Counted from the first letter of the stretch, positions 9,134-17,731 are shown. The stretch: DNA of 64,000 bases from Exiguobacterium aurantiacum (GCF_001766415.1 NZ_MKXO01000001.1:124001-188000); one strand, 5' to 3'. Notes: generated by a model from the letters alone, not told the origin. Numbers and translations are program-made.

Positions 9134-9168
9134 TAAAGCACACATGCGATCTCGCATGTGTGCTTTTG
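9134..9168 (+). terminator. Rho-independent terminator of glcK
   Basis: AAAGCACACATGCGA / TCGCATGTGTGCTTT stem with a 2-base loop, ending in T. Confidence 0.9.
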
Positions 9169-9352
9169 ACGTACAAAGGGAATTGTAAAGGTGTGGTTGA
9201 TTTTTTGTTAAAAAAGGGGTAAGATTTGGACTTGATACTGGACTGTTACCGTTAGTGAAATAGATAACAAGCCAACTACATGTTATTGAACTTATTCATG
9301 GCGCATCCTGCTTGAGGACGTCTTAAAACTGAAAAGAGGAGGAGGCCGTCAG

Positions 9353-11266
9353 ATGAAGTCATCTCAAAGCTTATCGAAGCTGACTATGCGACTGAATGAA
9401 ACGGTCCGCGCTTCGTTTCAAGAATATCGGTTATTTTGGATATTTAGTTTATTACTTTGGACGAAGACGTACGTAGTTTACCAATTTTTCTTTGACATCC
9501 CGATTGAAAACACAGCTCAAGCGTTCATCTTGTTGATCAGTCCGATCAGCTCGACCTTGTTCTTGTTCGCTTTTAGTTTCTTCTTTAAAGGAAATAAGCA
9601 AAAGTGGGTGCTGTACACCCTTTATGCGGTCGCCTCGTTCCTGTTGTTCGCGGACGCTGTCTACTACCGCGAGTTTACGGACTACTTGACGATGCCTGTC
9701 ATTTTGCAACCGTCGAACATGGAGACGCTGTCGACTTCATTCATATCACTGCTTGAATGGAAAGACTTGATCATTCTTGGGGACGTGCTCGTCTTGCCGT
9801 TCGTACTATGGAAGATTAATACGTTGCAAACCGCCGCGTCTCACCGCCGGGCGCTCATCACGTTCGTGGCAGCTGTCGCCGTGTTCTTGTTCAACTTGTC
9901 GCTTGCGGAGACGGAACGCCCTGAACTGTTGACGCGTTCGTTCGACCGTGAGCTGCTCGTCAAAAACATCGGGACGTTCAACTTCCACGTCTATGACGCG
10001 ATGCTTCAAACGAAGACGTCCGCGCAGAAAGCGATGGCCGATGGGTCGGAGTTAGCCAAGATTGAAAAGTATACCCGCCAAAACTATGCGGCGCCGAATC
10101 CGGATTTGTTCGGAAAATATAAAGGCAAAAACGTGGTCGTCGTCTCGCTCGAGTCGACACAAAACTTCACGCACAATATGAAAGCCGCGAACGGCGAGTA
10201 TATCACGCCGAACTTGAACAAGCTGATCGAAGAATCCCATTACTGGCCAAACTATTACCATACGGTCGGGCAAGGGAAAACGTCAGACGCCGAGTTCGCC
10301 CTCGATAATTCGCTGTATGGCCTGCCGCGTGGAGCCGTTTACTTCACGAACGCCGATAATGAGTACCAAGCTCTTCCTGAACTGATCAAAGAAGAGAACT
10401 ATTATTCGGCCGTGTTCCATGCGAACAACAAATCGTTTTGGAACCGCGATTTGATGTACAAGAACACCGGCGTCGACATGTTCTATGATGAGAAGAGTTA
10501 CGACCTTGGGAATCCTGAGGACATGACGGAGTGGGGCTTGTTGGACGATAGCTTCTTTGAACAATCGATCCCGATGCTCGAGGAACTCCCGCAACCGTTC
10601 TATGCGAAGTTCATCACGCTCACGAACCATTTCCCGTATACGATGCCGAGCGAGGATTACGAACTCGTGCCGAAATTCGAGACGAACTCGACGACGCTTA
10701 ACAACTTCCCGCAGGCACTCGCTTACCAAGACTATGCGCTTGGCTTGTTCATCGACCAACTGAAACAGAACGGGATGTGGGAAGATACGATTTTCGTCGT
10801 GTACGGTGACCACTACGGCATTTCGACAAACCATAACGACGCGGTGGCCGGCTTGCTCGGTAAAGAAGAGTTGACGCCGTATGATGTGGCGAAACTTCAA
10901 CAAGTGCCGTTCGCCATCCATTTGCCGGGCCAAGAAACAGGCGAAGTCCATGAGACGATCGGAAGTCATATCGACATGAAGCCGACGCTCCTGCACTTGC
11001 TCGGCATCGATACGTCGGACTTGGTCGGGTTCGGGAACGACTTGTTCGCTGAAGACCGCAACAGTCGCGCCATCTTCCGAGACGGCACGGTCGTCACGGA
11101 AGATTACGTTTGGACGCAATCGATGTGTTACGATGCGACGACTGGAGAAGCGGTTGAAGATACGACACTTTGCGGACCGGTCACGGAAGAAGCCGAAAAA
11201 ATCCTGCAAATGAACGATGACTTGATCTATTCGGATTTGCTTCGCTTTAAAGAACAAACCGATTAA
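9353..11266 (+). CDS. ltaS: Lipoteichoic acid synthase (LtaS family)
   Basis: 637 residues. Five hydrophobic helices in the first ~195 residues anchor an extracellular sulfatase-fold domain. LtaS polymerises glycerol-phosphate from phosphatidylglycerol onto a glycolipid. The catalytic Thr is Thr310 in GQGKTSDAEF (Thr300 in S. aureus), with metal ligands in VSLESTQNF and GDHYG. It could be a paralogue such as YfnI/YqgS, which these motifs do not distinguish; yqgS lies in this neighbourhood in B. subtilis. AGGAGGAGG precedes the ATG. It is a single-gene unit between terminators. Confidence 0.93.
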   Translation: MKSSQSLSKLTMRLNETVRASFQEYRLFWIFSLLLWTKTYVVYQFFFDIPIENTAQAFILLISPISSTLFLFAFSFFFKGNKQKWVLYTLYAVASFLLFADAVYYREFTDYLTMPVILQPSNMETLSTSFISLLEWKDLIILGDVLVLPFVLWKINTLQTAASHRRALITFVAAVAVFLFNLSLAETERPELLTRSFDRELLVKNIGTFNFHVYDAMLQTKTSAQKAMADGSELAKIEKYTRQNYAAPNPDLFGKYKGKNVVVVSLESTQNFTHNMKAANGEYITPNLNKLIEESHYWPNYYHTVGQGKTSDAEFALDNSLYGLPRGAVYFTNADNEYQALPELIKEENYYSAVFHANNKSFWNRDLMYKNTGVDMFYDEKSYDLGNPEDMTEWGLLDDSFFEQSIPMLEELPQPFYAKFITLTNHFPYTMPSEDYELVPKFETNSTTLNNFPQALAYQDYALGLFIDQLKQNGMWEDTIFVVYGDHYGISTNHNDAVAGLLGKEELTPYDVAKLQQVPFAIHLPGQETGEVHETIGSHIDMKPTLLHLLGIDTSDLVGFGNDLFAEDRNSRAIFRDGTVVTEDYVWTQSMCYDATTGEAVEDTTLCGPVTEEAEKILQMNDDLIYSDLLRFKEQTD

Positions 11267-11279
11267 TAATCAAGAGCTA

Positions 11280-11310
11280 GCGCTGACCGTTAAACGTCAG
11301 CGTTTTTTTT
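11280..11310 (+). terminator. Rho-independent terminator of ltaS
   Basis: CGCTGAC / GTCAGCG stem with loop CGTTAAAC, then eight T. Confidence 0.9.
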
Positions 11311-11315
11311 GCGGA

Positions 11316-11345
11316 ATAAAAAAAGACGACCGCAGTCGTCTTCGT
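11316..11345 (-). terminator. Terminator of the small membrane-protein gene
   Basis: Read on the minus strand, AAGACGAC / GTCGTCTT forms a stem followed by TTTTT. Confidence 0.85.
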
Positions 11346-11357
11346 GGTAAGTCAACA

Positions 11358-11537
11358 TTAACCTGGGATTCCACCGAAAATCAATGTTGCGACGCCAAAG
11401 AATCCAAAGACGAGCGCGGTGATTCCGGCAAACGCAAGTGGAAAGAATTGGCGTTTTTTGAATGAACGGGCCATCCCCCAAAGTGCAACGAGTGCTACGA
11501 TGAGTGAAATCCATCCAAATGGCTCATACAAATGCAT
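11358..11537 (-). CDS. Small membrane protein of unknown function (59 aa)
   Basis: 59 residues from MHLYEPFGWI to FGGIPG. Two hydrophobic segments (about residues 8-22 and 33-55) are joined by a basic loop RSFKKRQ. AAGGGGGAA lies 8 bases before the ATG, and a terminator follows the stop, which together support a real gene. I do not recognise the family and assign no function. Transcribed convergently with ltaS. Confidence 0.8.
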   Translation of the reverse strand: MHLYEPFGWISLIVALVALWGMARSFKKRQFFPLAFAGITALVFGFFGVATLIFGGIPG

Positions 11538-11694
11538 GACGAGTTCCCCCTTTATTATACGTCATGAAATTCATAAAAATTTCACTGAAATATCACTATT
11601 ATTTTATCCGAAATAACACACGCTGTCGAGCAAAGGTTGCCACCGCTACAATTTTGCCACAATATCGTTTAGAATGGTTGTGGAGGTGTTTTAG

Positions 11695-12315
11695 ATGAAT
11701 ATTGTAAAAATCACATCGGGCCTTGCCCAAGAGAACGGATACGTGCTCGAACAAGACGGAACGGTCGTTATCGTCGACCCGGGCACGGACGACCCGAAAT
11801 TCTTTGAGGCGGTGGAACGTTTCGGCGGATTGAACGCCATTTTGTTGACGCATGCCCACTTTGACCATATCGGCGGAATCGACGCGCTGCGCGATCGCTA
11901 TCCGGTGCCGGTCTATGTTCATGAAGCCGAGCGGTCATGGCTCGCCGACGGCGAAAAGAACGGGGCGGCAAAATTCCATCTTCCGCACTCATCGATGCGA
12001 CCGGCCGAACGAACTTATCAAGGTAAGAAGCTAGAGATTGGTGCGTTTACAATCGAGTTGCATCACACGCCGGGTCATTCACCGGGGAGTGTCACCTTGC
12101 ACATCCCGAGCGAACGTGTTGCCTTTTGCGGGGACTTGATCTTCAAACAATCGGTCGGCCGGACCGATCTATTCGGCGGCGACCAATCGACGCTCCTCGG
12201 ATCGATCGATCGGATGCGTCAATTATTGCCGGCCGAGACGGTGCTCTATTCAGGTCACGGACCGAAGACGACACTCGAAGCTGAAATTCGTTCAAATCCA
12301 TTTTTTGAACGGTGA
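11695..12315 (+). CDS. MBL-fold hydrolase (YqgX/glyoxalase II-like)
   Basis: 206 residues of the metallo-beta-lactamase fold. The binuclear zinc motif THAHFDHIGG gives His53, His55, Asp57 and His58. Further ligands lie in HTPGHSPG, CGDLIFKQSVGRTD and SGHGPKTT. The family is annotated as hydroxyacylglutathione-hydrolase-like; in bacillithiol-using bacteria the substrate may be S-lactoyl-bacillithiol (inference). GGAGGTG precedes the ATG. Confidence 0.9.
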   Translation: MNIVKITSGLAQENGYVLEQDGTVVIVDPGTDDPKFFEAVERFGGLNAILLTHAHFDHIGGIDALRDRYPVPVYVHEAERSWLADGEKNGAAKFHLPHSSMRPAERTYQGKKLEIGAFTIELHHTPGHSPGSVTLHIPSERVAFCGDLIFKQSVGRTDLFGGDQSTLLGSIDRMRQLLPAETVLYSGHGPKTTLEAEIRSNPFFER

Positions 12316-12320
12316 ACATA

Positions 12321-12356
12321 AAAAAAGATTGTCTCAACGAGAGACAATCTTTTTTT
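12321..12356. terminator. Bidirectional terminator between the MBL and DUF2626 genes
   Basis: AAAGATTGTCTC / GAGACAATCTTT stem with A and T runs on either side, serving the two convergent genes. Confidence 0.9.
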
Positions 12357-12618
12357 ACATTTGGAAGTTACTCCAATACGTGAAGACGACGAAGAAAACA
12401 GTCAAGTAAGCGCCGAACACGTATACATACGTTTTTTCAGTCAGTTTCAAGTAGCCTAGTGCGACAAAGAAAATTGTTTGAGCTAAAAAGACAAGACCCA
12501 TTACGACGAAGTCACCAGTATGTTCGCTACTGCTTTGATCTCCACCGAGTGCGCCCACGAAAGCCAGCGCCGCGATCAACCCAGTCCAAAAGCCTAGGAC
12601 ACGGAACATTCTCGCCAT
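12355..12618 (-). CDS. DUF2626 family membrane protein (YqgY-like)
   Basis: 87 residues beginning MARMFRVLGFWTG, with the conserved ending TYVYVFGAYLTVFFVVFTYW. Three hydrophobic helices. It matches DUF2626 (B. subtilis YqgY), which has no known function. Relative to YqgY there is an acidic, Ser-rich insert (GGDQSSSEHTGD) after the first helix. GGGGGGA precedes the ATG. Confidence 0.92.
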   Translation of the reverse strand: MARMFRVLGFWTGLIAALAFVGALGGDQSSSEHTGDFVVMGLVFLAQTIFFVALGYLKLTEKTYVYVFGAYLTVFFVVFTYWSNFQM

Positions 12619-12742
12619 GTTAATCCCCCCATACGTACATTATTCCATTCTCATTCACTATTTTACCAACACATTCAGAAAAATGCTATGAAAACGTGTG
12701 AATTGAGCAAAATAATCGTGAAAAATATGTGAAATCAAGATG

Positions 12743-12815
12743 TTGTACAAAGTTGTACAAAAAATCAAAAAAAGTTGTACAAACTATGTACAAAGTACAG
12801 GATAGGTTGTATAAT
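12743..12815 (+). promoter_or_regulatory. Four phased TTGTACAA boxes and promoter of the Spx/MgsR gene
   Basis: The palindrome TTGTACAA occurs at 12743, 12753 and 12775, and a variant ATGTACAA at 12786. Spacings of 10, 22 and 11 bases place all four on one helix face. The last box covers the weak -35 TGTACA (12787-12792), followed after 17 bases by TATAAT (12810-12815). The remaining intergenic DNA (12619-12742) is AT-rich with no gene. Confidence 0.7.
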
Positions 12816-12868
12816 CAACTTACAAGCATTGAACGGAAAAGGTTGTCAAATAAAAGGAGGCGCTGAAA

Positions 12869-13255
12869 GTGGCAAGTGAACTTATGTTTTATACGTATCC
12901 AAGCTGCACGTCGTGTCGAAAAACGAAAGCGTTTTTACAAGAGCAACAACTTGATGTGAACGAACGCCATATTTTCCGAGACGCTCCGACGGTAGACGAA
13001 CTCTTGACGCTACTTGCACTTAGCGAAGACGGAGTCGATTCACTCCTAGCAACGAGAAGTCAAGCGTTCAAACAGCTCAACGTTGACGTCGATGAATTGA
13101 AACTGAGCGAATTGCTGAAGTTGATGAGCGAAAATCCGAAGCTGTTGAAACGCCCGATTTTGACAGACGGTAAAGAAGTCATTGTCGGCTACGACAAGGC
13201 GTCAATCGAGACGTATGCCCGCCGCCATGATTTGACTTCCGTAAACGTTTCATAA
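12869..13255 (+). CDS. Spx/MgsR family transcriptional regulator
   Basis: 128 residues from a GTG with AAAGGAGGCG upstream. It belongs to the ArsC/Spx thioredoxin-like family, with the redox CxxC (Cys13, Cys16: PSCTSCRKTK) and RPILTDGKEVIVGY in the C-terminal half. Spx-type proteins bind the RNA-polymerase alpha C-terminal domain and redirect transcription under oxidative stress. Its position after the DUF2626 gene and before comGA is that of yqgZ (mgsR) in B. subtilis, so MgsR is the likeliest identity. Spx itself is the alternative. Confidence 0.85.
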   Translation: MASELMFYTYPSCTSCRKTKAFLQEQQLDVNERHIFRDAPTVDELLTLLALSEDGVDSLLATRSQAFKQLNVDVDELKLSELLKLMSENPKLLKRPILTDGKEVIVGYDKASIETYARRHDLTSVNVS

Positions 13256-13257
13256 GA

Positions 13258-13290
13258 CAAGTCCACTTTCCTAAGAGTGGGCTTTTTTTT
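13258..13290 (+). terminator. Rho-independent terminator after the Spx/MgsR gene
   Basis: AAGTCCACT / AGTGGGCTT stem with one G-T pair and loop TTCCTAAG, then eight T; it lies 25 bases before comGA. Confidence 0.85.
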
Positions 13291-13314
13291 ATGCTCATTT
13301 ATGAGGTGGGGACA

Positions 13315-14133
13315 ATGAAACTGGTGATTGATCGATTGATTAAAGCGGCGCGACGGCTCGAGGCGAGCGATGTCCATTTCATGCCAGGCAAAGACGCCGT
13401 TATCGTACAGGCGCGTCACGGGACGTCGATCACAAAGCTTGAGACGATACCACGTCCAGACTACGAACGGCTCACATTACATATGAAATATTGGTGTTCG
13501 CTCGCTGAAACGGATCATCGGGTTCCGCAATCCGGGATATATGATCGAAACGAAGAAATGATCCGGGTCACGTTTTTGCCGTCATTTACTGATGTGCTCA
13601 TGTCATGGCGTCTGCCGAACGTCTCGTTCCAACTTCGAGAGTTGTTATCTGAAGTGGATGTGTTGCGTTTTCAAGGCATGGCTGAGCTGCGGCACGGCTT
13701 GTTTTTAATCGGTGGCGCGACGGGGGCCGGAAAAACGACAGTCCTCTATGCTTTTCTTGAAAGTTTGAAGAACCACCGGATCGTGACGATCGAAAACCCT
13801 CCCGAACAGCAATTGACGGGTGTGATCCAGCTCGAGGTGAATGTATTGGCAGGACTGGATCATAGACGTTTGTTGAAAGAAACGTTGCGAGCCGACCCGG
13901 ATATCATCGTTGTCGGGGAGGTGCGGACGAGTGAAGAACTGCGTGTCGCGCATGATGCGGCACTGAGCGGACATTTGACGATCGCGACGTTTCATACGGC
14001 GAGTATCGAAGACGGTGAACGCCGTCTCGAACAGTTGATCGGCAAAGTAGAGGTGCCGCGCCATTGGTGTGTGTTGCAGCGGAGAGAGGAGGTGACTTGC
14101 TCATGGTCGATGTCCGTTCCAGTAGGGAGCTGA
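13315..14133 (+). CDS. comGA: Competence ATPase ComGA
   Basis: 272 residues from the ATG at 13315 (GAGGTGGGG upstream). It is a GspE/PilB secretion ATPase that powers assembly of the DNA-uptake pseudopilus at the membrane. Walker A GATGAGKTT includes Lys140; the Asp box and Walker B follow in RADPDIIVVGEVR, and the His box is LTIATFHTAS. It lacks the N-terminal domain of PilB, as is usual for ComGA. It is the first gene of a seven-gene operon and overlaps comGB by 31 bases. Confidence 0.93.
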   Translation: MKLVIDRLIKAARRLEASDVHFMPGKDAVIVQARHGTSITKLETIPRPDYERLTLHMKYWCSLAETDHRVPQSGIYDRNEEMIRVTFLPSFTDVLMSWRLPNVSFQLRELLSEVDVLRFQGMAELRHGLFLIGGATGAGKTTVLYAFLESLKNHRIVTIENPPEQQLTGVIQLEVNVLAGLDHRRLLKETLRADPDIIVVGEVRTSEELRVAHDAALSGHLTIATFHTASIEDGERRLEQLIGKVEVPRHWCVLQRREEVTCSWSMSVPVGS

Positions 14134-15080
14134 ACACGATCCGGCGCTTCCTGCGACTGCAAGCACGAGGGGTCGGGTTGAAAAAGACGTTCGAGACGCT
14201 CGAGTTGCATGAGCGGGGGAAGCAAAAACAACTGATTCGTGCGATGCGGCAAAAGCTCGAGAGTGGTCTGGCACTCGCCGACGTGTTCTCAGAACTCGTC
14301 ACGGATGCCCGCATGCGAGACATGCTCGTCACGGCGGAACGGGGACATCATTTCATTGAAGGTCTAGAACAAGTGCTTGCCTTATCGATGATGCGTCGAG
14401 GCCTGCAGCAAGAGTTAAAACAACTGGCGAGGTATCCGCTCGTCATCTTGACGATGCTTTTAGGGCTTGGTGCCATTTATGCGCTGTACATCTTTCCGAA
14501 ATTGCTCTCGATGGTGCAGGTCGACGATTTAGACGGAATCAGCGCTATCCTCTTGTCACGAAGTTTTTTCCCGGGCTTGTTCGTCGCGCTCGTTTTGACA
14601 GGTGGCTGGGGCTATTGGGTCGTGAAGCGAGGCCGGTCCGTCCCGATCCGATTCGTCGAGCGGGGAAGACGACTGTATATCACGTATTTGTTTGTCAGCG
14701 AACTGTCCTTACTGAGTGAAGGGCAAATTTCGGTTCGTCACGTCATCGAGCGTCTCTCTCACGGGGACGGGGAAGTGGCGCAAATCGCCCGGCGCATCCA
14801 TGACCGGATGTCTGGTGGGATCGAGTTGGAGGCGGCGGCCCGAGAGGAACGTCTGCTCGATCATGAAGTCGTCAGCTTGTTCGGGGTCGGGACGGTGAGT
14901 GGAGACCTCGGATTGATTATGGCGTTACATCGAGACTTGATCTTTGAAGAGATGGAACTGTATTGGAAGCAACTAATCGCCAAGACGGAGCCGCTTTTGT
15001 ACGGCTTCTTGACCGTCATGGTGACGATGATGTTCTATACGATTTATTTGCCGGTCAAACTAATTATGGCCCAACTATGA
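14103..15080 (+). CDS. comGB: Competence type II secretion membrane protein ComGB
   Basis: 326 residues from the ATG at 14103, chosen for GGAGGTGA 8 bases upstream inside comGA. It is a GspF/PilC-type inner-membrane platform protein, with cytoplasmic helical repeats and three hydrophobic helices (about residues 110-140, 155-180 and near the C terminus, FLTVMVTMMFYTIYLPV). It anchors the ATPase and guides pseudopilin insertion. Confidence 0.92.
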   Translation: MVDVRSSRELNTIRRFLRLQARGVGLKKTFETLELHERGKQKQLIRAMRQKLESGLALADVFSELVTDARMRDMLVTAERGHHFIEGLEQVLALSMMRRGLQQELKQLARYPLVILTMLLGLGAIYALYIFPKLLSMVQVDDLDGISAILLSRSFFPGLFVALVLTGGWGYWVVKRGRSVPIRFVERGRRLYITYLFVSELSLLSEGQISVRHVIERLSHGDGEVAQIARRIHDRMSGGIELEAAAREERLLDHEVVSLFGVGTVSGDLGLIMALHRDLIFEEMELYWKQLIAKTEPLLYGFLTVMVTMMFYTIYLPVKLIMAQL

Positions 15081-15094
15081 GGAGGAGAATTATC

Positions 15095-15418
15095 GTGGCA
15101 AAACTCAAATCAGACTGTCAGGCAGAGCAAGGATTCACACTCGTTGAAATGGCGGCAGTGTTACTGATCATCTCGGTCTTGTTGCTGCTACTCGTCCCGT
15201 CTATGTCGGACGGGAAGTCACGGGCGGATAGCGTCAGCTGTGAAGGGAGCGTACGGATTGTCGAATCTGAAATCAATTTATACTATGCGGAACATAAGGC
15301 GTATCCAGAATCACTCGCCGTCATCAAACGTGCTTCGACCGAGAACCCGCTCGAATATAGCTGTCAGTCGATGACGTACACGTACACGCCGAGCACAGGT
15401 GCGTTGGCGCTGAAATGA
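15095..15418 (+). CDS. comGC: Major competence pseudopilin ComGC
   Basis: 107 residues from a GTG at 15095 with GAGGAGGAG 7 bases upstream. The ATG at 15077 overlapping the comGB stop is a weaker alternative. The prepilin motif QGFTLVEM is cleaved after Gly, followed by a hydrophobic helix (MAAVLLIISVLLLLLV). Two Cys (CEGS and YSCQS) could form the known intramolecular disulfide. It forms the fibre that draws DNA through the wall. Confidence 0.93.
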   Translation: MAKLKSDCQAEQGFTLVEMAAVLLIISVLLLLLVPSMSDGKSRADSVSCEGSVRIVESEINLYYAEHKAYPESLAVIKRASTENPLEYSCQSMTYTYTPSTGALALK

Positions 15419-15852
15419 GACAAGACGGCTATACGCTCGTCGAGATGGCTTGGGTACTCGTCGTCCTGTCGCTACTCCTTTTAGTGGCGACGCCTACCGT
15501 CCGTTCGATGGACCGGCTCGCGCTCATCGACTTCACGGAGGCGCTCGTCCAAGACATCGCCGAGGTCGGCCAGTATCCGTATGTGGCCGCCAATGAAAAA
15601 TGTGTCCCGCGCTTGAGATGGTACATGAAAGAACGGCGGTATCACATCACGTGCGGGACGACGTCGATCACTTCAGGCGTCGTTCCCGACGGTGTCGAGA
15701 TGAGCCTGCCGGCAACGAACGAAATCGTCTTTTCAAAGTCGGCGGCGACGTATGCCGGGCAGTGGAAATTTTACACGGGCCAAGTCGCGGTCACGTTGAA
15801 GTTCAGGATGGGCACGTATGAGCCGGAGGTGATCCGTAGTGGGGGAGGATGA
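15415..15852 (+). CDS. comGD: Minor competence pseudopilin ComGD
   Basis: 145 residues; its ATG overlaps the comGC stop (ATGA). The prepilin motif is DGYTLVEM, followed by AWVLVVLSLLLLVATP. Two Cys follow in the globular part (KCVPRL, ITCGTTS). Minor pseudopilins prime fibre assembly. Confidence 0.9.
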   Translation: MRQDGYTLVEMAWVLVVLSLLLLVATPTVRSMDRLALIDFTEALVQDIAEVGQYPYVAANEKCVPRLRWYMKERRYHITCGTTSITSGVVPDGVEMSLPATNEIVFSKSAATYAGQWKFYTGQVAVTLKFRMGTYEPEVIRSGGG

Positions 15853-16075
15853 GCAAGGCGTCACGTTTTGGGAAGTTTGTTTAAGTCTAGCCCTCCTGCT
15901 CGGATGGGTCGGTGTGATTGCGCCGTTCGTTACGGCCGGTACGGAGCGGGTGGAGCGTCTCGAGGCGACGGTTCGGACTTATGAACGGCTTCAAGGGGAG
16001 GTGTTGCTCGATGCGGCCGATCCAAGCGGTGAAGTCGAAATTTGTGAACAAGACATATGTCTGCCGACACTCTGA
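15839..16075 (+). CDS. comGE: Minor competence pseudopilin ComGE
   Basis: 78 residues from a GTG preceded by GGAGGTGATCC, an almost perfect SD located in the end of comGD. A variant prepilin motif QGVTFWEV keeps Gly(-1) and Glu(+5). A hydrophobic helix follows, and the C terminus carries CEQDIC. Assigned mainly by position and motif. It overlaps both neighbours. Confidence 0.82.
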   Translation: MGEDEQGVTFWEVCLSLALLLGWVGVIAPFVTAGTERVERLEATVRTYERLQGEVLLDAADPSGEVEICEQDICLPTL

Positions 16076-16505
16076 GGGTGGCTTCACGTTGCTCGAGATG
16101 ACGTTCACATTATTGTTGCTCCCCTTGTTCATCGGGCTGCTCGTCCACTTTTTAGCGCTCGGGGAGGCGTTTTACGAACAACCGCGCGGTCAAGTGAACA
16201 CGACACCACAACTCATCGTCCGCAAACTGTTCGACAGTCGTGACTGTCAGGTGCAAGAAGGTAGACTCGTCGGTACGTACGTTCGACCCGATGAGACGAC
16301 GTGGACGTGGACGCTCAAGCAGATCAATCGGAACTTAGTCATGGTAGGCGAAGAAGGAGGGAACTTGTTATTTATAAGAGGAATCGATGGTTATCGCGTC
16401 GAACCGTTAGGAAACGGCTACCGGATTCAGTGGACCGACTCGATCGGCCCGCGGGAGAAGTCCGTGATGTGCATGCGCTCGGGTTCTTCGTCATCTCTAC
16501 GTTAG
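16011..16505 (+). CDS. comGF: Minor competence pseudopilin ComGF
   Basis: 164 residues from the ATG at 16011, chosen for GGGGAGGTG upstream. The motif EGGFTLLEM is followed by TFTLLLLPLFIGLLVHFLAL. The C-terminal domain is beta-rich with Trp and Arg typical of ComGF (TWTWTLKQINRNLVM). It starts inside comGE, a 65-base overlap. Confidence 0.88.
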   Translation: MRPIQAVKSKFVNKTYVCRHSEGGFTLLEMTFTLLLLPLFIGLLVHFLALGEAFYEQPRGQVNTTPQLIVRKLFDSRDCQVQEGRLVGTYVRPDETTWTWTLKQINRNLVMVGEEGGNLLFIRGIDGYRVEPLGNGYRIQWTDSIGPREKSVMCMRSGSSSSLR

Positions 16506-16771
16506 TCCTCTTGACGTGGCTATTAGCTGCAGCTTTGTTTTGGTATACTGATATCGAACGAAGCACGGAACGTCTGACGCTCGAAATTTTGGCGATTCGC
16601 TTCGAATCCCATCTCATGGTCGCCAAACATTCGTGCCAGACAGAAGCAGAGATCATCGTCAAACCGACCGGTACGATTTTCTGCCGACCGCTCGGGCCAG
16701 GTACGACGGAGGTCGAGATCCGGTTGAAGACGGGAGAAAAGCATAAAGAGGTGATTTATTTCGATGACTAG
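16469..16771 (+). CDS. comGG: Competence protein ComGG
   Basis: 100 residues from a GTG at 16469 with GGGAGAAG about 10 bases upstream. One N-terminal hydrophobic helix (GFFVISTLVLLTWLLAAALFW) has no classic prepilin Glu, as is common for ComGG. Two Cys follow (HSCQTE, IFCRPL). It is identified by position at the end of the comG operon and by the helix plus hydrophilic domain. It overlaps comGF and aroK. Confidence 0.78.
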   Translation: MHALGFFVISTLVLLTWLLAAALFWYTDIERSTERLTLEILAIRFESHLMVAKHSCQTEAEIIVKPTGTIFCRPLGPGTTEVEIRLKTGEKHKEVIYFDD

Positions 16772-17249
16772 ACCGTTTTACATCATCGGGTTTATGGGTA
16801 CAGGTAAATCAAGCTTAAAACGATATCTTGAAAAATCGAATCATGTCATCGATTTGGATGAAGCGCTCGAACGGCATCTTGGGATGGGTTTACCTGCTTA
16901 TTTCGCCCGACACGGTGAGAGCGCGTTTCGGGCCGAAGAGACGGCGATGCTTCGAAACGTTCATGCGGACTATATCGTGACAGGTGGCGGAATCGTCGAG
17001 CGCTCAGAAAATATCGAATGGATGCGGCGGCATGGGCGCATCGTTGCCCTTGAGTTGCCGTTCGAACTTTGTTGGGGGCGCATTAAAGACTCGGACCGTC
17101 CGCTCGTGCAACTTGGTAAAAGGAGCGTCGAGGCTCTATACGAGCGCAGGCGTCCGCTTTACGCTTACGCCGATGTGACAATCGACGCCTCATTGAGCTC
17201 GGAAGCGATTGCTTGTGAACTAGATCGGTTGAAGGAGGAAGACAGATGA
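16764..17249 (+). CDS. aroK: Shikimate kinase
   Basis: 161 residues. It phosphorylates shikimate at the 3-hydroxyl with ATP in the chorismate pathway. Walker A is GFMGTGKSS near residues 9-17. The shikimate-binding DLDEALERHLGM, FRAEETAML and TGGGIVE are present, and the lid carries the Arg of DSDRPLV. The ATG overlaps the comGG end by 8 bases, so it may be translated from the comG transcript. Confidence 0.92.
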   Translation: MTRPFYIIGFMGTGKSSLKRYLEKSNHVIDLDEALERHLGMGLPAYFARHGESAFRAEETAMLRNVHADYIVTGGGIVERSENIEWMRRHGRIVALELPFELCWGRIKDSDRPLVQLGKRSVEALYERRRPLYAYADVTIDASLSSEAIACELDRLKEEDR

Positions 17250-17584
17250 TTTGGATTAATCTTGGTATTATCGTGCTCGCACTCGTCGGGCTAGGTGGAT
17301 ACGGATTTTTATTGTATCGGAACAAAATGAAGACCGATCTGCGCCGTGTGAAACGGTTGACGGAACGGTTTACGATTCGAATGAATGTGATTCAAGGCTT
17401 GGTCGGTGAAATCAAACAGCACATCGACACGGTCAACGCATCGGTGAAGCAAATGAAGGCTTATTCGGTTAAAGTGAAAGACGAATCGCTCGAACTGAAA
17501 CAGGCAACGGTCGGCCTTACGAAGGAAATTAAGCGGACCGCTGGAATCGATCGTTCAGGCGTTTCCACTGAGACTGAAATATGA
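17246..17584 (+). CDS. Membrane-anchored helical protein of unknown function
   Basis: 112 residues: a transmembrane helix (about 3-23) followed by KMKTDLRRVKRL and a long heptad-like helical region (IQGLVGEIKQHIDTVNASVK). The layout resembles DUF948-type proteins, but I do not recognise a family. GGAGG lies before the ATG, and the start overlaps the aroK stop by 4 bases, so it belongs to the same transcript. A terminator follows. Confidence 0.8.
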   Translation: MIWINLGIIVLALVGLGGYGFLLYRNKMKTDLRRVKRLTERFTIRMNVIQGLVGEIKQHIDTVNASVKQMKAYSVKVKDESLELKQATVGLTKEIKRTAGIDRSGVSTETEI

Positions 17585-17590
17585 AATAAT

Positions 17591-17630
17591 GAGGATGAAA
17601 ACGTTTTCGTTTTCAATCCTCTTTATTTTT
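17591..17630 (+). terminator. Terminator of the comG-aroK transcript
   Basis: GAGGATGAAAACG / CGTTTTCAATCCTC stem with one bulge and loop TTTT, then TTTATTTTT. Confidence 0.85.
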
Positions 17631-17731
17631 GCCCATTTTTGCTAGGCAGCGCGTCAAAAAATTGATAGAGTGGAATAGAAAACGAAATATTTCATCAAAT
17701 GCATTACTTACGTTCGGGATTGGGGGATATT

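Noticed and set aside
10283-11257. 324-codon minus-strand frame opposite ltaS
   Set aside because: It is fully antisense to a clear LtaS with conserved catalytic motifs and has no recognisable domain. Third-position GC bias produces such mirror frames.
17585-17731. Possible glycine riboswitch before gcvT
   Set aside because: After the preceding terminator only about 100 AT-rich bases remain, without the conserved GGAGAG core or tandem aptamers.
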